A stretch of DNA of 64,000 nt, taken from the NCBI GenBank assembly GCA_016786495.1, contig JAEUUJ010000059.1:1-64000 (forward strand), given 5' to 3'. How positions within the stretch are numbered: position 1 is the stretch's first letter; every line of letters begins with the position of its first letter. Below the pieces are notes generated by a model. It saw only the letters and a program-made list of their open reading frames with translations, was not told where the DNA came from and did not search any database. Positions 13,909 to 23,237 of this stretch are shown here, piece by piece. This DNA comes from Cyclobacteriaceae bacterium (GTDB taxonomy: Bacteria; Bacteroidota; Bacteroidia; Cytophagales; Cyclobacteriaceae). The position numbers and the translations under genes are program-made.

Positions 13909-14403
13909 ATGAAGAAACTGTTCGTTGCGTGGGCGTTGCTGCTCGCGGTTCAAATTTGCTGTGCGCAGCAGATCACTACGTTTATTCTGATCCGGCATGC
14001 TGAAAAAGCAACCGAAGGCGGCAGCGATCCCGAACTAAAGCCCGAGGGCGTAACCCGTGCCGAGGCACTCGCTGCGTTACTCGACAAAACCAGGATTGAT
14101 GCGATTTATTCCACCGATTTCAAACGTACCAAAAGCACGGTAGCTCCGCTGGCAGCTGCGAAAGGGTTAACGGTAAACATATATTCTTCGATGAAGGCTG
14201 CAGAGCTGGAGAAGCTGGTTGCTGTCCATCCGGGTGGCACGGTTGTTATCTCCGGCCACTCGAATACGATCCCTGACATGGCGAATGCGCTGGCTGGGTC
14301 GAAGGAGTTCAAACAGTTTGCGGATGCAGATTACGGCAACATCCTCATCATTTCGGTAGTCGCGGTAGGGAAAGATGCTAAGGTTGTTTGGTTGAGGTAT
14401 TAG
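13909..14403 (+). CDS. Secreted histidine-phosphatase (SixA/PGM-like) protein
   Basis: A 164-residue protein with a signal peptide (cut near CCAQ-20) and a branch-2-like histidine phosphatase core: LIRHAEK (Arg29, catalytic His30), EGVTRAEALAALL, IDAIYSTDFKRTKSTVAPLA, and the second catalytic His in VVISGHSNTIPDMA. It starts 2 bp after the SnoaL-like gene. It could dephosphorylate a small periplasmic phosphoester. Confidence 0.85.
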   Translation: MKKLFVAWALLLAVQICCAQQITTFILIRHAEKATEGGSDPELKPEGVTRAEALAALLDKTRIDAIYSTDFKRTKSTVAPLAAAKGLTVNIYSSMKAAELEKLVAVHPGGTVVISGHSNTIPDMANALAGSKEFKQFADADYGNILIISVVAVGKDAKVVWLRY

Positions 14404-14804
14404 TATTCAATCCCCAGATAAATAAAGAGAAACGTAATCGTGAAATAAGTCCACAGTAAGGAAAAGACAATATGTACCGATGTTTCGAATTTCTTACCGC
14501 GCCACAATTTTGACGAGTAGACGAAGAACTGAAAGATCAAACGTGTCCCCCAAAAAATAAACAACCCCAGACAGATGACTCTTCCGAACGATGTCTGGAC
14601 GAGTTCTTCCGAATACAGTGTGCATAACAGTCCCATCAGAAAGATAATTAGTCCGATGAAAAAAGTATGGACGTACATCATTTGGGTGTTGATCAGGCTT
14701 ACCGGTTGAAATTCTATCTTCCAGTTGAAGTACCGTGGGAAAGCAACATGTACAGTTGCCAATACTAACAGGATGTAACCGATAGTGTTAAGATGCATCT
14801 CCAT
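14400..14804 (-). CDS. Four-TM hypothetical membrane protein
   Basis: A 134-residue protein with four hydrophobic segments (residues ~6-22, 46-66, 78-98 and 113-131). It overlaps the upstream methyltransferase gene by 17 bp, so it is the last gene of a four-gene operon (DoxX-like, DUF2071, methyltransferase, this one). Not recognised beyond the membrane topology. Confidence 0.7.
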   Translation of the reverse strand: MEMHLNTIGYILLVLATVHVAFPRYFNWKIEFQPVSLINTQMMYVHTFFIGLIIFLMGLLCTLYSEELVQTSFGRVICLGLFIFWGTRLIFQFFVYSSKLWRGKKFETSVHIVFSLLWTYFTITFLFIYLGIEY

Positions 14805-15534
14805 TATTCTGCAGGATAAAGACTGATAAGAAAGGTGTTATTTTAAACTCTGTGTTTACTTCAAGATTAGCTTTTCGGAATGTTGTCATCCAGGAGTTTC
14901 TGGAGAAGAAGTGAAAAAAACCTGCGTTAAAAGCGACAAAATTATTCAGATCACGGAGATGTTCGATGACAACGATCTTTCCAGCGGGCGACAGTGAGTT
15001 CGAGAGCGATTTAAAAAACGAAACTCGTTCTTTCTGCTTTCGAATTTCGTGTGCAGCCAATATCAGGAAAATGATGTCGGTCGATTTTTTGGCAAGCGGA
15101 ATGTTACTGGTTGCAACTTTGATTGTTTCGGAAGGAGGTGGAAATGCCCTTCGTGCGCGTTCAATAGAAACCTCCGTATGCTGTTCCGGATCGTAAAAAT
15201 CAAACATGGAAAATTGTGCTTCGGGATACCGTCTCTTCAAAAGATAACTCGTCTCGTCAAACCCGGCGTGAATATTTACAATTCTGTTCCCGGTAAAGCG
15301 GGTGTCAAGCCATTTAAACTCGTACAAAGGTGAAAAGTCGTAGATGTAGGCCGATACTGCCAGCGAAAGGACCGTGGCTAAAAAAGTAAGTATAGCCAGT
15401 ATAGGGAAGATCAACGTGTCGGGGGCGAAATACCCGCATAATAGTAGTACCAATACAACGATTGAAGCGATGAGATAATAATGCCAGTTAAACCGGACAA
15501 TATTTTTTACGCCTGAAAATCGGGTTTTTTCCAT
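14788..15534 (-). CDS. Membrane-anchored class I SAM methyltransferase-like protein
   Basis: A 248-residue protein with two N-terminal transmembrane helices (residues ~18-35 and ~40-62) and a Rossmann methyltransferase domain. Motif I is degenerate (RIVNIHAGFDETSYLLKRRYP). Then come FDFYDPE (motif II), TDIIFLILAAHEIRKQKERVSFFKSL (motif IV-like) and GKIVVIEHLRD (post-motif). It overlaps the DUF2071 gene by 28 bp. Function inferred; substrate unknown. Confidence 0.75.
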   Translation of the reverse strand: MEKTRFSGVKNIVRFNWHYYLIASIVVLVLLLCGYFAPDTLIFPILAILTFLATVLSLAVSAYIYDFSPLYEFKWLDTRFTGNRIVNIHAGFDETSYLLKRRYPEAQFSMFDFYDPEQHTEVSIERARRAFPPPSETIKVATSNIPLAKKSTDIIFLILAAHEIRKQKERVSFFKSLSNSLSPAGKIVVIEHLRDLNNFVAFNAGFFHFFSRNSWMTTFRKANLEVNTEFKITPFLSVFILQNNGDAS

Positions 15535-16256
15535 ATTTCTGTTTTACCCTTTTTCCAGTAGTACGGAATATTCTCCACGATAAAGGCATTTGCCAGTATG
15601 GCCTGAGGAAACTTCGTCTGAATGAAGTCGATTTTGTCTTTCAGGACGGCAATCGGTTTTGGTTCCCAATGTTGCCTTATACCCTCAATGATCAAGACTT
15701 CCTTTGTTTTGTTGTTGTATGTGAAGGTGAACGGAAGCGGGCCGGCATACCGTCTGGCTTCTTTCCAGTCCAGAAATGGCGAACCCTGAGGGAGTGGTAT
15801 ATCCTGCTTCTGTCTATCGGTTACGATATCTATTCCCGAGTTATGTGATCTGAAATGCAGTGAGTGCGGGGTGCTGGTTTCTTCAATATCGGTCGTTGTG
15901 TAATTGTAATGCGTAAAGATGTTGCCGAAAAACGACATGCGGGATTTATTAGTTTCGGATTTAATAATGTAAAGTCCGCGCAGTCGTTTGCCGGCTTTTG
16001 TTCTGTATCTAACGAAGATTCTAAATCCTGCAAGAATAAAATCGTTTCCGAGAAATTCAGGAAAACCTTTTGGTCGAAGATTTTGGGTCGTTACCAATGC
16101 TGCGGCGACAAATCCCCACTGGTCGTTCAGGGTGTCTGCTTCAAGGCAAGGCGGAAGTAATGGTTTAAGTGCGTCTTTCGGTAGTGCGAATGTCAGCACG
16201 AGAGAATGCTTAAAGAAAGTCTCAACTGCAAAGGGATGATTTCTAAGCGATAACAT
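15507..16256 (-). CDS. DUF2071 (YqjF-like) family protein
   Basis: A 249-residue protein matching DUF2071 by its opening (HPFAVETFFKHSLVLTFALPKDALKPLLPPCLEAD), the GFVAAALVTTQNLRPKGFP segment and the later strand-rich domain. The family is of unknown biochemistry, and members are often clustered with DoxX-like proteins, as here. It overlaps the DoxX-like gene end by one base and the methyltransferase start by 28 bp. Confidence 0.85.
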   Translation of the reverse strand: MLSLRNHPFAVETFFKHSLVLTFALPKDALKPLLPPCLEADTLNDQWGFVAAALVTTQNLRPKGFPEFLGNDFILAGFRIFVRYRTKAGKRLRGLYIIKSETNKSRMSFFGNIFTHYNYTTTDIEETSTPHSLHFRSHNSGIDIVTDRQKQDIPLPQGSPFLDWKEARRYAGPLPFTFTYNNKTKEVLIIEGIRQHWEPKPIAVLKDKIDFIQTKFPQAILANAFIVENIPYYWKKGKTEIWKKPDFQA

Positions 16257-16654
16257 TATGCATGCGTTTGCGCTGTTCTGTTGAGAACAAATTCATAAAT
16301 CGCAACTACCCCTATAAACGCAAATGCTACCAACAGGTTTACCTTTCCGAACAATAATAAATCAGGTGCGAGTATGAATTCTATGACATTCATGGTAAGG
16401 ACAATAATGACTTGAATGACGGTGCATAGCCGGGATTTTTTTCCGGAAAGTATCCAAACAAACATTAATATTTCGAGAAAGCCAATTGTACGGGTGAGGA
16501 GGTGTGAAAAGTCGGTTCCCAGTATTCGTGCTACTATCTGCTCATGGCGCGGTACAAAATTCAATACTTTGCAGAACAGCCCGTTGACAAGCCAAACAAG
16601 TGAAATGAAAATTTTGAGGACAATTCGAAGAACGGTACGATTGTCCTTTTGCAT
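16256..16654 (-). CDS. DoxX-like membrane protein
   Basis: A 132-residue protein with four transmembrane helices. LKIFISLVWLVNGLFCKVLNFVPRHEQIVARILG is the typical DoxX-like (DoxX_3) opening. It is the first gene of the operon that runs leftward through DUF2071, the methyltransferase and the four-TM protein, and it starts 2 bp after the end of yebC. Confidence 0.8.
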   Translation of the reverse strand: MQKDNRTVLRIVLKIFISLVWLVNGLFCKVLNFVPRHEQIVARILGTDFSHLLTRTIGFLEILMFVWILSGKKSRLCTVIQVIIVLTMNVIEFILAPDLLLFGKVNLLVAFAFIGVVAIYEFVLNRTAQTHA

Positions 16655-16656
16655 TG

Positions 16657-17364
16657 TTACGCCAGATTATGGAACACGCTCTGGACGTCATCGTCCGCTT
16701 CGAGTGTTTCAATCAGCTTGAGGACTTCATCCTGCTGATCTTCCGGGAGTTCTTTTGTGGTGGCTGGAATGTATTGAAGTTCTGAGCTCTTCGCTTCCAG
16801 ACCTTTTGATTCGAGGAACTTTGCCATCTGGCCGAAGTCGACAAACTTGGTGTATACGATGGTTTCCTCTTCGTCACGCTGGATGTCTTCTGCACCAGCA
16901 TCGATCAGGTCGAGCTCAAGTTCATCAAGATTGAGTTTCGCGGGATCGAATTTGAAAACACCGCGGTGTTCAAACATAAATGAAACCGATCCGGAATTAC
17001 CCATGCTGCCACCACCTTTGGAGAAATGCAGGCGGATGTTTGCCACCGTACGGGTCGGGTTATCGGTAGCGGCTACAACCAGCACCGGCACTCCATGCGG
17101 AGCATAGCCTTCGTACACAACTTCCTGGTAATCTTTTTCTTCTTTCGAGGACGCACGCTTGATCGCATTCTCCACGCGGTCTTTCGGCATGTTCACACCT
17201 TTCGCGTTCTGAATCGCCATGCGGAGCTTCGGATTGTTATCGGGATTCGGACCGCCCTGCTTTACAGCAATGGCTATATCTTTCCCGATGCGCGTGAAGG
17301 CTTTCGCCATCTTGTCGAATCGCGCGAACATCTTGTGCTTCCGTTTCTCAAAAATGCGTCCCAT
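16657..17364 (-). CDS. yebC: YebC/PmpR-family protein
   Basis: A 235-residue full-length YebC/TACO1 protein in the Bacteroidota form, starting MGRIFEKRKHKMFARFDKMAKAF rather than MAGHSKW. The central signature NAKGVNMPKDRVENAIKRAS and the later GGSMGNSGSVSFMFEHRGVF, TDNPTRTVANIR are intact. YebC proteins act as transcription regulators and as translation factors that help ribosomes through proline-rich stretches. It is preceded by a promoter element at 17395 and followed closely by the DoxX-like operon, which may be co-transcribed. Confidence 0.95.
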   Translation of the reverse strand: MGRIFEKRKHKMFARFDKMAKAFTRIGKDIAIAVKQGGPNPDNNPKLRMAIQNAKGVNMPKDRVENAIKRASSKEEKDYQEVVYEGYAPHGVPVLVVAATDNPTRTVANIRLHFSKGGGSMGNSGSVSFMFEHRGVFKFDPAKLNLDELELDLIDAGAEDIQRDEEETIVYTKFVDFGQMAKFLESKGLEAKSSELQYIPATTKELPEDQQDEVLKLIETLEADDDVQSVFHNLA

Positions 17365-17394
17365 GAGTGGTTATTCGGATAATTATTGTGGATG

Positions 17395-17402
17395 CAAAAA
17401 TA
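17395..17402 (-). promoter_or_regulatory. -7 promoter element TATTTTTG (minus strand)
   Basis: Perfect TAnnTTTG on the minus strand, about 30 bp before the yebC start codon. Confidence 0.5.
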
Positions 17403-17428
17403 AGCGGATTAAGGAAATGCGGAACAGT

Positions 17429-18496
17429 TTATGCGTGCCTTTTTAGGGCCTTTTCGAGGGTTTTCGTCCGATTGATTTTATGTGTCTCGGTGCGGATGAA
17501 TGGGTCGGTTTGCAGGATTTCTTTCGGAACCTCGTAAGCGGAGAGCACCTGTTTCAGTTTAAGGTTCAGATCGGGAGGTGTAATACCTTCAACAATCAAC
17601 ACCAGTTTTTGCCCAAGCCGGTCATCCGAAACGCCAACTACAAAAAATGGCAAATCAAGAACAGTTTCAATTTTCTGTTCGATTGCTTCGGGGATCAATT
17701 TTATTCCACCGCTGTTGATGATGTTATCGTAACGGCCCAATACCTGAAAATGGTTGGCGTCAACAAGTGTTACCACATCGTTGGTGTGCAGCGGTTCATT
17801 ACCTCCGGGCATTTGAATCACAAGACAGTCTCGTTCATCGGTTGCGATTTTCACATCCGGAAAAACTTCAAACGCGCCTTGGGCATCCGGTCCGTTGAGC
17901 TTCTGCAGGGCAATGTGCGATACCGTTTCGGTCATGCCGTAGGTGGCGTATACTTCACACGAAAGTGTTTTTACTTTTTCGAGTAGGGAAGCGGAAACGG
18001 AAGCCCCGCCAATGATGACCGATTTAAGCCGGTTCAGTGTTGCCAATGATGCACTGTTTTTAAAAATCTCATCCAGTTGAAGCGGAACGAACGCGCCAAA
18101 GTCGGCCTGAACTTTTAATTCTTTTAACGGATCAGCCGCCGGCTCAACGGCAACGATTTTCATATTTGCTTCCAGTGCGCGTATCAGCATCATTTTGCCT
18201 GCAATGTATTTGGTATCCAGGCAAACAAACGCGGTATCTTTTTCGGTTAGCGAAAATTTGTTGATGGTACGATTCGCGCTTTCAATTATTTGTTGGCGCG
18301 TGAGTGCTATTTCCTTGGGAACCCCGGTCGAGCCGCTGGTATTCAATGTAACGTATTGTACGTCCGACAGCCAGTCTTTTATGAACGCAAGGGTTTCGCG
18401 TTCAAAGTCGGAATGACCACTTACGGATTGTGTTAAGATATCATGGATGCTAACCTGGCGACCGTTCAGGACGATTGAACCATGGGTGTATTTCAT
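17429..18496 (-). CDS. menE: o-Succinylbenzoate--CoA ligase (short form)
   Basis: A 355-residue acyl-CoA synthetase, shorter than the ~450-540 residues of proteobacterial MenE, as is usual in Bacteroidota. Motifs: A3 LNTSGSTGVPKE (51-62), A5 YATYGMTETVSHIAL, A8 GRYDNIINSGGIKL, and the C-terminal catalytic Lys region HKINRTK. It converts o-succinylbenzoate to its CoA ester in menaquinone synthesis. It is last in the operon and overlaps the PPC gene by 4 bp. The menC that often sits here is not present. Confidence 0.9.
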   Translation of the reverse strand: MKYTHGSIVLNGRQVSIHDILTQSVSGHSDFERETLAFIKDWLSDVQYVTLNTSGSTGVPKEIALTRQQIIESANRTINKFSLTEKDTAFVCLDTKYIAGKMMLIRALEANMKIVAVEPAADPLKELKVQADFGAFVPLQLDEIFKNSASLATLNRLKSVIIGGASVSASLLEKVKTLSCEVYATYGMTETVSHIALQKLNGPDAQGAFEVFPDVKIATDERDCLVIQMPGGNEPLHTNDVVTLVDANHFQVLGRYDNIINSGGIKLIPEAIEQKIETVLDLPFFVVGVSDDRLGQKLVLIVEGITPPDLNLKLKQVLSAYEVPKEILQTDPFIRTETHKINRTKTLEKALKRHA

Positions 18497-18981
18497 GGTT
18501 TTTTCTTTTTCCGCCTGGCGTTCAATTCCGGATAACCATAAGTCGAATCAATCTCCCGGGTAAATTCAAGGTCGGTGAGATCGGCCACAACAAGCTCGAT
18601 GGTCGTGTAAACCAGATTCTCATCCAGTAAATGTCCGCCAATCGTGTTGCCCAAACTGTCGGCAACGGAAAGATGCACGTGCATTGCAGCGTCTGAGAAT
18701 GTTCCGCTTAGCGACAGTACTTCGAAATGACCGGTCGCTTTGGAGCCATTCGGCTGATTGGCAAACCGGAGGTTATATTGCTCCAGGCTCCCCACGCAGG
18801 TTACAATCACGCCCGCTTTGATTGAGTTAGCCTTTGCAAATTCAGCAATGGCTTGTTTCAGATCGGCATGAGGCTTCAGCCGCAACACATACATGTTTTG
18901 TTGTTGAGAAGTTGCCTGTCCCGATCCGATCATACAAACAAGATTAGCGAAAATAAATAGGATGAACCTGCGTGCAGTCAT
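18493..18981 (-). CDS. Secreted PPC-domain (DUF296) protein within the men operon
   Basis: A 162-residue protein. Residues 1-25 look like an export signal (RRFILFIFANLVCMIGSGQA). Residues ~30-150 form a PPC/DUF296 domain: VLRLKPHADLKQAIAEFAKANSIKAGVIVTCVGSLEQYNLRF, EVLSLSGTFS, MHVHLSVADSLGNTIGGHL, and YTTIELVVADL. The PPC His residues (HVHLS, GGHL) that bind metal are kept. It sits between menB (12 bp gap) and menE (4 bp overlap), so it is coregulated with menaquinone synthesis. Cytosolic PPC proteins are often called DNA-binding, but the signal peptide argues against that here. Confidence 0.8.
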   Translation of the reverse strand: MTARRFILFIFANLVCMIGSGQATSQQQNMYVLRLKPHADLKQAIAEFAKANSIKAGVIVTCVGSLEQYNLRFANQPNGSKATGHFEVLSLSGTFSDAAMHVHLSVADSLGNTIGGHLLDENLVYTTIELVVADLTDLEFTREIDSTYGYPELNARRKKKKP

Positions 18982-18993
18982 GCCGTGATTCCG

Positions 18994-19818
18994 TTACGGG
19001 AACTTCGGATACTTCGACCAGTCCGGATCGCGCTTCTCCAGAAATGCATTCTTACCTTCCTTGGCTTCATCGCTCAAATAGTAAAGCAACGTAGCGTTTC
19101 CGGCAAGTTCCTGGATGCCGGCCTGACCATCAAGTTCGGCATTGAAGGAAGCTTTCAGCATGCGCAATGCCAGCGGACTCTTCGCAATGATTTTCTTACA
19201 CCATTCTACGGTTGTCTCTTCAAGTTTGTCGAGCGGAACAACTTTGTTCACCAGGCCCATCTCCAATGCTTCTTTTGCATCGTACTGATCACACAGGTAC
19301 CAGATCTCACGGGCTTTCTTTTGACCAACGATACGCGCCAGGTATGATGCGCCAAAACCACCGTCAAAGCTTCCCACTTTCGGGCCGGTTTGTCCGAAGC
19401 GTGCGTTCTCTGCAGCAATGGTAAGATCGCAAACCACATGCAACACGTGTCCGCCACCGATAGCCCACCCCGCGACAGCCGCGATTACGGGCTTCGGAAT
19501 GGAACGAATCAGTTTTTGTAAGTCGAGTACATTCAGCCTGGGAATGGTGTCCTTGCCTACGTATCCGCCATGACCGCGAACACTCTGGTCGCCACCGCTG
19601 CAAAATGCTTTTCCACCCTCACCGGTAAAGATGATAACCCGGATGTCGGCATCCTCACGGCAATAGTACATGGCATCGATCATTTCATGTACCGTTAGCG
19701 GAGTAAATGCATTGTGCACCTGCGGACGGTTAATGCTGATCCGCGCAATGCCATCGTATTTGTGAAATAAAATCTCTTTGTATTCCTTAATCTGTTGCCA
19801 GGGATATTTATAACTCAT
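18994..19818 (-). CDS. menB: 1,4-dihydroxy-2-naphthoyl-CoA synthase
   Basis: A 274-residue crotonase-fold enzyme with the MenB-specific features: [57 protein letters not shown] (oxyanion and active-site loop), [43 protein letters not shown], and the C-terminal [14 protein letters not shown] typical of MenB. It closes o-succinylbenzoyl-CoA to DHNA-CoA. It overlaps menD by 11 bp and is followed by the PPC gene. Confidence 0.97.
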   Translation of the reverse strand: MSYKYPWQQIKEYKEILFHKYDGIARISINRPQVHNAFTPLTVHEMIDAMYYCREDADIRVIIFTGEGGKAFCSGGDQSVRGHGGYVGKDTIPRLNVLDLQKLIRSIPKPVIAAVAGWAIGGGHVLHVVCDLTIAAENARFGQTGPKVGSFDGGFGASYLARIVGQKKAREIWYLCDQYDAKEALEMGLVNKVVPLDKLEETTVEWCKKIIAKSPLALRMLKASFNAELDGQAGIQELAGNATLLYYLSDEAKEGKNAFLEKRDPDWSKYPKFP

Positions 19819-21535
19819 AGCTCTTCTTTATTTTCTGTTTCAGGTTATCAAAAATAGTTTTGTTCAGATCAATTCCGGTTTCAAGCTCCAGGATTTTGGT
19901 GGTGCCGTCAAAATCAAAGAAGTCTTTCAATGTGTTTTTGATTTTGCGTTTGGTATCGAGCTTCAGGTAATCGAATTCGAATTCTTCGCAGAGGTTTTTT
20001 GCATTCAGCTTTTGTTGCGTCACGAAATATTCATCGGTTTCGGGGAGTGAGCCCGGACCGTCAATCATTTTGAAGATGATTCCGCCATGATTGTTCAATA
20101 GGATGATCCTCAGGTTCGGCAGTGTATAATTATGCCAGAATGCATTGCGGTCATAAAAGAACGCCAGGTCGCCCGTGATCAGGAAATTTGGCAGTTCGTT
20201 AACCAAACTGTGGCCAACGGCCGTGCTTGTACAGCCATCGATACCGCTTGTGCCGCGATTGGAGAATACGTTTATGTTTTTGTTGGGATCGTTCAGGCCG
20301 ATGAGGTTCGCATACCGAACACTCATGCTGTTGGCTAAATGCAGATTACAAAGCGGAGGAAGTTGCCGCAGCACATCATGAATCAATTCGAGTTCACCAA
20401 ATGCCTCTTTCGAAAAGAAGTCCTTCAGTGCGCGTTCTGCGCGATGCTCTTCCGCCTCCCAAAGCTTTTGAAAGTTGCTCTGCTTTTGCTTTTCAAAAAC
20501 CTTCGACTTCTCCGTAGTCTGTAATGCATCAAAGAATGATGCTGCGTTGGCGTGAATAACTTTGGTAATGCTTTGAAAGGGATCGGCAACCACTCCGGCC
20601 GGCTGGATGTGCCAGTGGGCTTTGGGTGAGTATTTTCGCAGAAATAATTTCAGGCTCTTCGAAATCACCGACTTGCCAAACGTGATCAGCAAATCCGGGC
20701 GCAGACTTTTCTTAACATCGTCAGGCGCGTACGGCAGAAAAACATCCGCGTGACGCACCACACCCTCCAGGGAGTTGAGGTTCGAAATAATGTCGCCAAC
20801 AACAGCTGCAGGCTGCGTCTGCATAAAATTGCCAAGCGATGTAATCAGGTTGTTGTCGTACTCATGCTGACCGGCAACCACCAGTATTTTGCTGTACCTG
20901 CTCCACTCGCGTTTGAGTTGATCGACCTGATCTCCTGCAATAGAATAGGTATTCTGAATCCCTTCAATAACGCGCGCGTCTTTTGTGTAGGTGATTTTCT
21001 CTTTCGCATCCGGATAAAACGGTTCACGGAACGGTGCGTTGATGTGCACCGGACCTTTCGGCTCCTGCATGGCGAGATTAATCGCTTCGTTTACGATCCG
21101 GTTTACCGCCCATTGATCATCCGGGTGATCATAGGTCTGCGGGAGCTGGTAGGATTGTTTTACATGTTTCCCGAAAATATCCTGCTGATGAATTGTTTGT
21201 CCATCGTGCTGCGCGATCCATTCAGCCGGACGGTCGGCTGTGAAAATAATCAGCGGCGTTTGCGAAAAGAATGCTTCCGCAACCGCGGGAGCGAAGTTGT
21301 AGGCAGCTGTTCCGGACGTACACACCATCGCAGCGGGGTTTCCGCTTTGCTGCGCGATGCCCATGGCAATAAAGGCTGCGCTTCGTTCATCGCTGAATGT
21401 GCGGGTTTTAATTTTGTCGTGTCGCGAGAAGGCGAGGGTTAACGGAGCGCATCGCGAGCCCGGGCATAAAACAACCTGATTTACTTTTTTGCGTGCGCAG
21501 AGTTCAGCGATATCGTAAATGGGTTGCAGAATCAC
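19808..21535 (-). CDS. menD: SEPHCHC synthase, thiamine-diphosphate enzyme
   Basis: A 575-residue protein with the three-domain ThDP enzyme layout: N-terminal pyrimidine-binding domain ([20 protein letters not shown]..), a central domain (~200-340), and a C-terminal pyrophosphate domain with [46 protein letters not shown] is also characteristic of MenD. It adds 2-oxoglutarate-derived succinic semialdehyde to isochorismate. It overlaps menF by 4 bp (ATGA-type coupling) and menB by 11 bp. Confidence 0.97.
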   Translation of the reverse strand: MILQPIYDIAELCARKKVNQVVLCPGSRCAPLTLAFSRHDKIKTRTFSDERSAAFIAMGIAQQSGNPAAMVCTSGTAAYNFAPAVAEAFFSQTPLIIFTADRPAEWIAQHDGQTIHQQDIFGKHVKQSYQLPQTYDHPDDQWAVNRIVNEAINLAMQEPKGPVHINAPFREPFYPDAKEKITYTKDARVIEGIQNTYSIAGDQVDQLKREWSRYSKILVVAGQHEYDNNLITSLGNFMQTQPAAVVGDIISNLNSLEGVVRHADVFLPYAPDDVKKSLRPDLLITFGKSVISKSLKLFLRKYSPKAHWHIQPAGVVADPFQSITKVIHANAASFFDALQTTEKSKVFEKQKQSNFQKLWEAEEHRAERALKDFFSKEAFGELELIHDVLRQLPPLCNLHLANSMSVRYANLIGLNDPNKNINVFSNRGTSGIDGCTSTAVGHSLVNELPNFLITGDLAFFYDRNAFWHNYTLPNLRIILLNNHGGIIFKMIDGPGSLPETDEYFVTQQKLNAKNLCEEFEFDYLKLDTKRKIKNTLKDFFDFDGTTKILELETGIDLNKTIFDNLKQKIKKSYEL

Positions 21536-22752
21536 GCGCGGATAACTTTCAGGAGCGTATTAAGTTTTATTTCGGTTTCGTCCCATTCGCTTTCCGGAAT
21601 GGAATCGGCCGTCACGCCCGCACCGGCATAGAGAATTGCCTGCGTATCGGCCAGTTGCATGCAGCGAAGGTTGACAAACAGACTAATGGTGTTGCTAACG
21701 TTAACCGGGCCGAGATAGCCGGCATAAAATTCCCGGTCATAGCCTTCATTGGCTTTCAGAAACGCGAGCGACTCTTCGAGCGGCATGCCACACACTGCTG
21801 ATGTGGGGTGAATAAGCTGAAGCATGACGGAGCCAAGTTGCGGAAAGTTGGTTTCCTTCATGTCAACGGCATACGTTGTTTTCAAATGCATCACATTGCC
21901 GGCAATGACTGTTTTGGGGCCTTGCTCATCGTATTCCCGCAACCGGATTTTTTTGAAATTGCTGATGATGTACCTCGATACGAGCGCCTGCTCTTCAATT
22001 TCTTTTTGTGTCCACGCAACATTGCGGATGTCTGTTCCCGGTTCGAACGGTTTTGTTCCCGCCAGTGCAACGGTTTTGAAAATCCGGTTATTCTCGACCT
22101 GAATCAGTAACTCGGGCGATGCTCCCATCCACGTTCCTACATTCGGGATACTCACGAACGAGATCAATGCATTGGGGTAGGTATCACAAAGCTTCTGGAA
22201 GGTATCGATTGCATCAAAAGACTCCGGCAGTTCAACCCGTTTAGCACGCGAGGGTACGATCTTTTCAAATGCACCGTCTTCGATCTGCTGAACGCCCTTC
22301 GCAACAAGTTGCATATAGTCAGTCTTGTCGGATGAGAATGTTGACGATTGTTTAAAGAAGAACGGTTTGGAGGGTTTTAATCCGGCTTTCGATGCTGCTT
22401 CATTAAACCATTCCCGTGATGCATTGGCTTCATTGTTCGCAGGTTCGTTCAACACACCTTCCGAAAAATGAAACATGATATCCGCAGGCAGATAATGCCG
22501 GCTTTTTGTTTTATCGAACGGAGCAAAGATGAAACCAGGCGCCAGGTCTTCGAGGATTGCTTTGGGTTCCAGTGTTTTGGCAGTATAGGAAACGATCAGG
22601 TTTTTAACTGAATCGTTGGGCGCACGCCATAGCGCAAATGAGAAGTTGTTTTCTAATGCATGGTTCAGCAAAATTCCGAACGCCTCAGCTTCGCCTGGCT
22701 TTTGAGTTTCCAATATGCCGATAGCTTTCTCCACGCTTCTACTTTTTATCAA
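21532..22752 (-). CDS. menF: Isochorismate synthase
   Basis: A 406-residue chorismate-binding enzyme. The C-terminal two-thirds carry the family motifs PSRAKRVELPESF, SPELLIQVENNRIFKTVALAGTKPFEPGTD, LIHPTSAVCGMPLEESLAFLKANEGYDREFYAGYLGPV and YAGAGVTADSIPESEWDETEIKL. The context with menD makes isochorismate (menaquinone) rather than salicylate or anthranilate the likely product. It overlaps the upstream thioesterase by 14 bp. Confidence 0.95.
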   Translation of the reverse strand: MIKSRSVEKAIGILETQKPGEAEAFGILLNHALENNFSFALWRAPNDSVKNLIVSYTAKTLEPKAILEDLAPGFIFAPFDKTKSRHYLPADIMFHFSEGVLNEPANNEANASREWFNEAASKAGLKPSKPFFFKQSSTFSSDKTDYMQLVAKGVQQIEDGAFEKIVPSRAKRVELPESFDAIDTFQKLCDTYPNALISFVSIPNVGTWMGASPELLIQVENNRIFKTVALAGTKPFEPGTDIRNVAWTQKEIEEQALVSRYIISNFKKIRLREYDEQGPKTVIAGNVMHLKTTYAVDMKETNFPQLGSVMLQLIHPTSAVCGMPLEESLAFLKANEGYDREFYAGYLGPVNVSNTISLFVNLRCMQLADTQAILYAGAGVTADSIPESEWDETEIKLNTLLKVIRA

Positions 22753-23164
22753 TCACTGCCATGGTTATCCGACTAACACATACCAGTTCGTTTTGTTCAT
22801 TGGAAATTTTGATTTCCCAAACCTGCGTCTTCTTGCCGACATGAATCGGGCGGGTAATGCCCGTTACAAATCCTTCCCGCACGCTTTTAATGTGATTGGC
22901 GTTGATCTCGAGTCCTACGCAATACTGTTTGCTCATGTCAACACAGCAGGTAGCGGCTACACTTCCCAGCGTTTCAGCCAGCACAACGGATGCTCCGCCA
23001 TGCAGCAGGCCTAACGGCTGATGGGTGCGATGGTCAACCGGCATCCGGGCTTCAATGAAATCTTCCCCGATTCGGGTAAACTCAATGCCCAGGTGCGTAA
23101 CCATGGTGTTTACCGACATCCGGTTGAGGGTTTCGGTAGTGACATTGGGATTAAATAAAGCCAT
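22739..23164 (-). CDS. Hotdog-fold thioesterase, probable DHNA-CoA hydrolase
   Basis: A 141-residue PaaI/YdiI-type thioesterase: MPVDHRTHQPLGLLHGGASVVLAETLGSVAATCCVD is the hotdog helix with the catalytic HGGASVVLAE region, followed by GLEINANHIKSVREGFVTGI. First gene of the men operon and overlapping menF, so the hydrolysis of 1,4-dihydroxy-2-naphthoyl-CoA (MenI role) is the natural assignment, although the fold does not prove the substrate. Confidence 0.85.
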   Translation of the reverse strand: MALFNPNVTTETLNRMSVNTMVTHLGIEFTRIGEDFIEARMPVDHRTHQPLGLLHGGASVVLAETLGSVAATCCVDMSKQYCVGLEINANHIKSVREGFVTGITRPIHVGKKTQVWEIKISNEQNELVCVSRITMAVIDKK

Positions 23165-23209
23165 GGTTCTTAAGGAGTTAGGAAATCGTGGTATTCACGT
23201 TTATTTCCC

Positions 23210-23217
23210 TATTTTTG
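23210..23217 (+). promoter_or_regulatory. -7 promoter element TATTTTTG
   Basis: Perfect TAnnTTTG 20 bp before the TTG start of the histidine phosphatase gene, in the divergent region shared with the men operon. Confidence 0.5.
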
Positions 23218-23237
23218 CGCGCCAAATTAGCTGAAAA

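Noticed and set aside
20750-21442. A 230-residue plus-strand ORF inside menD
   Set aside because: Shadow of menD on the opposite strand; menD motifs are unambiguous.
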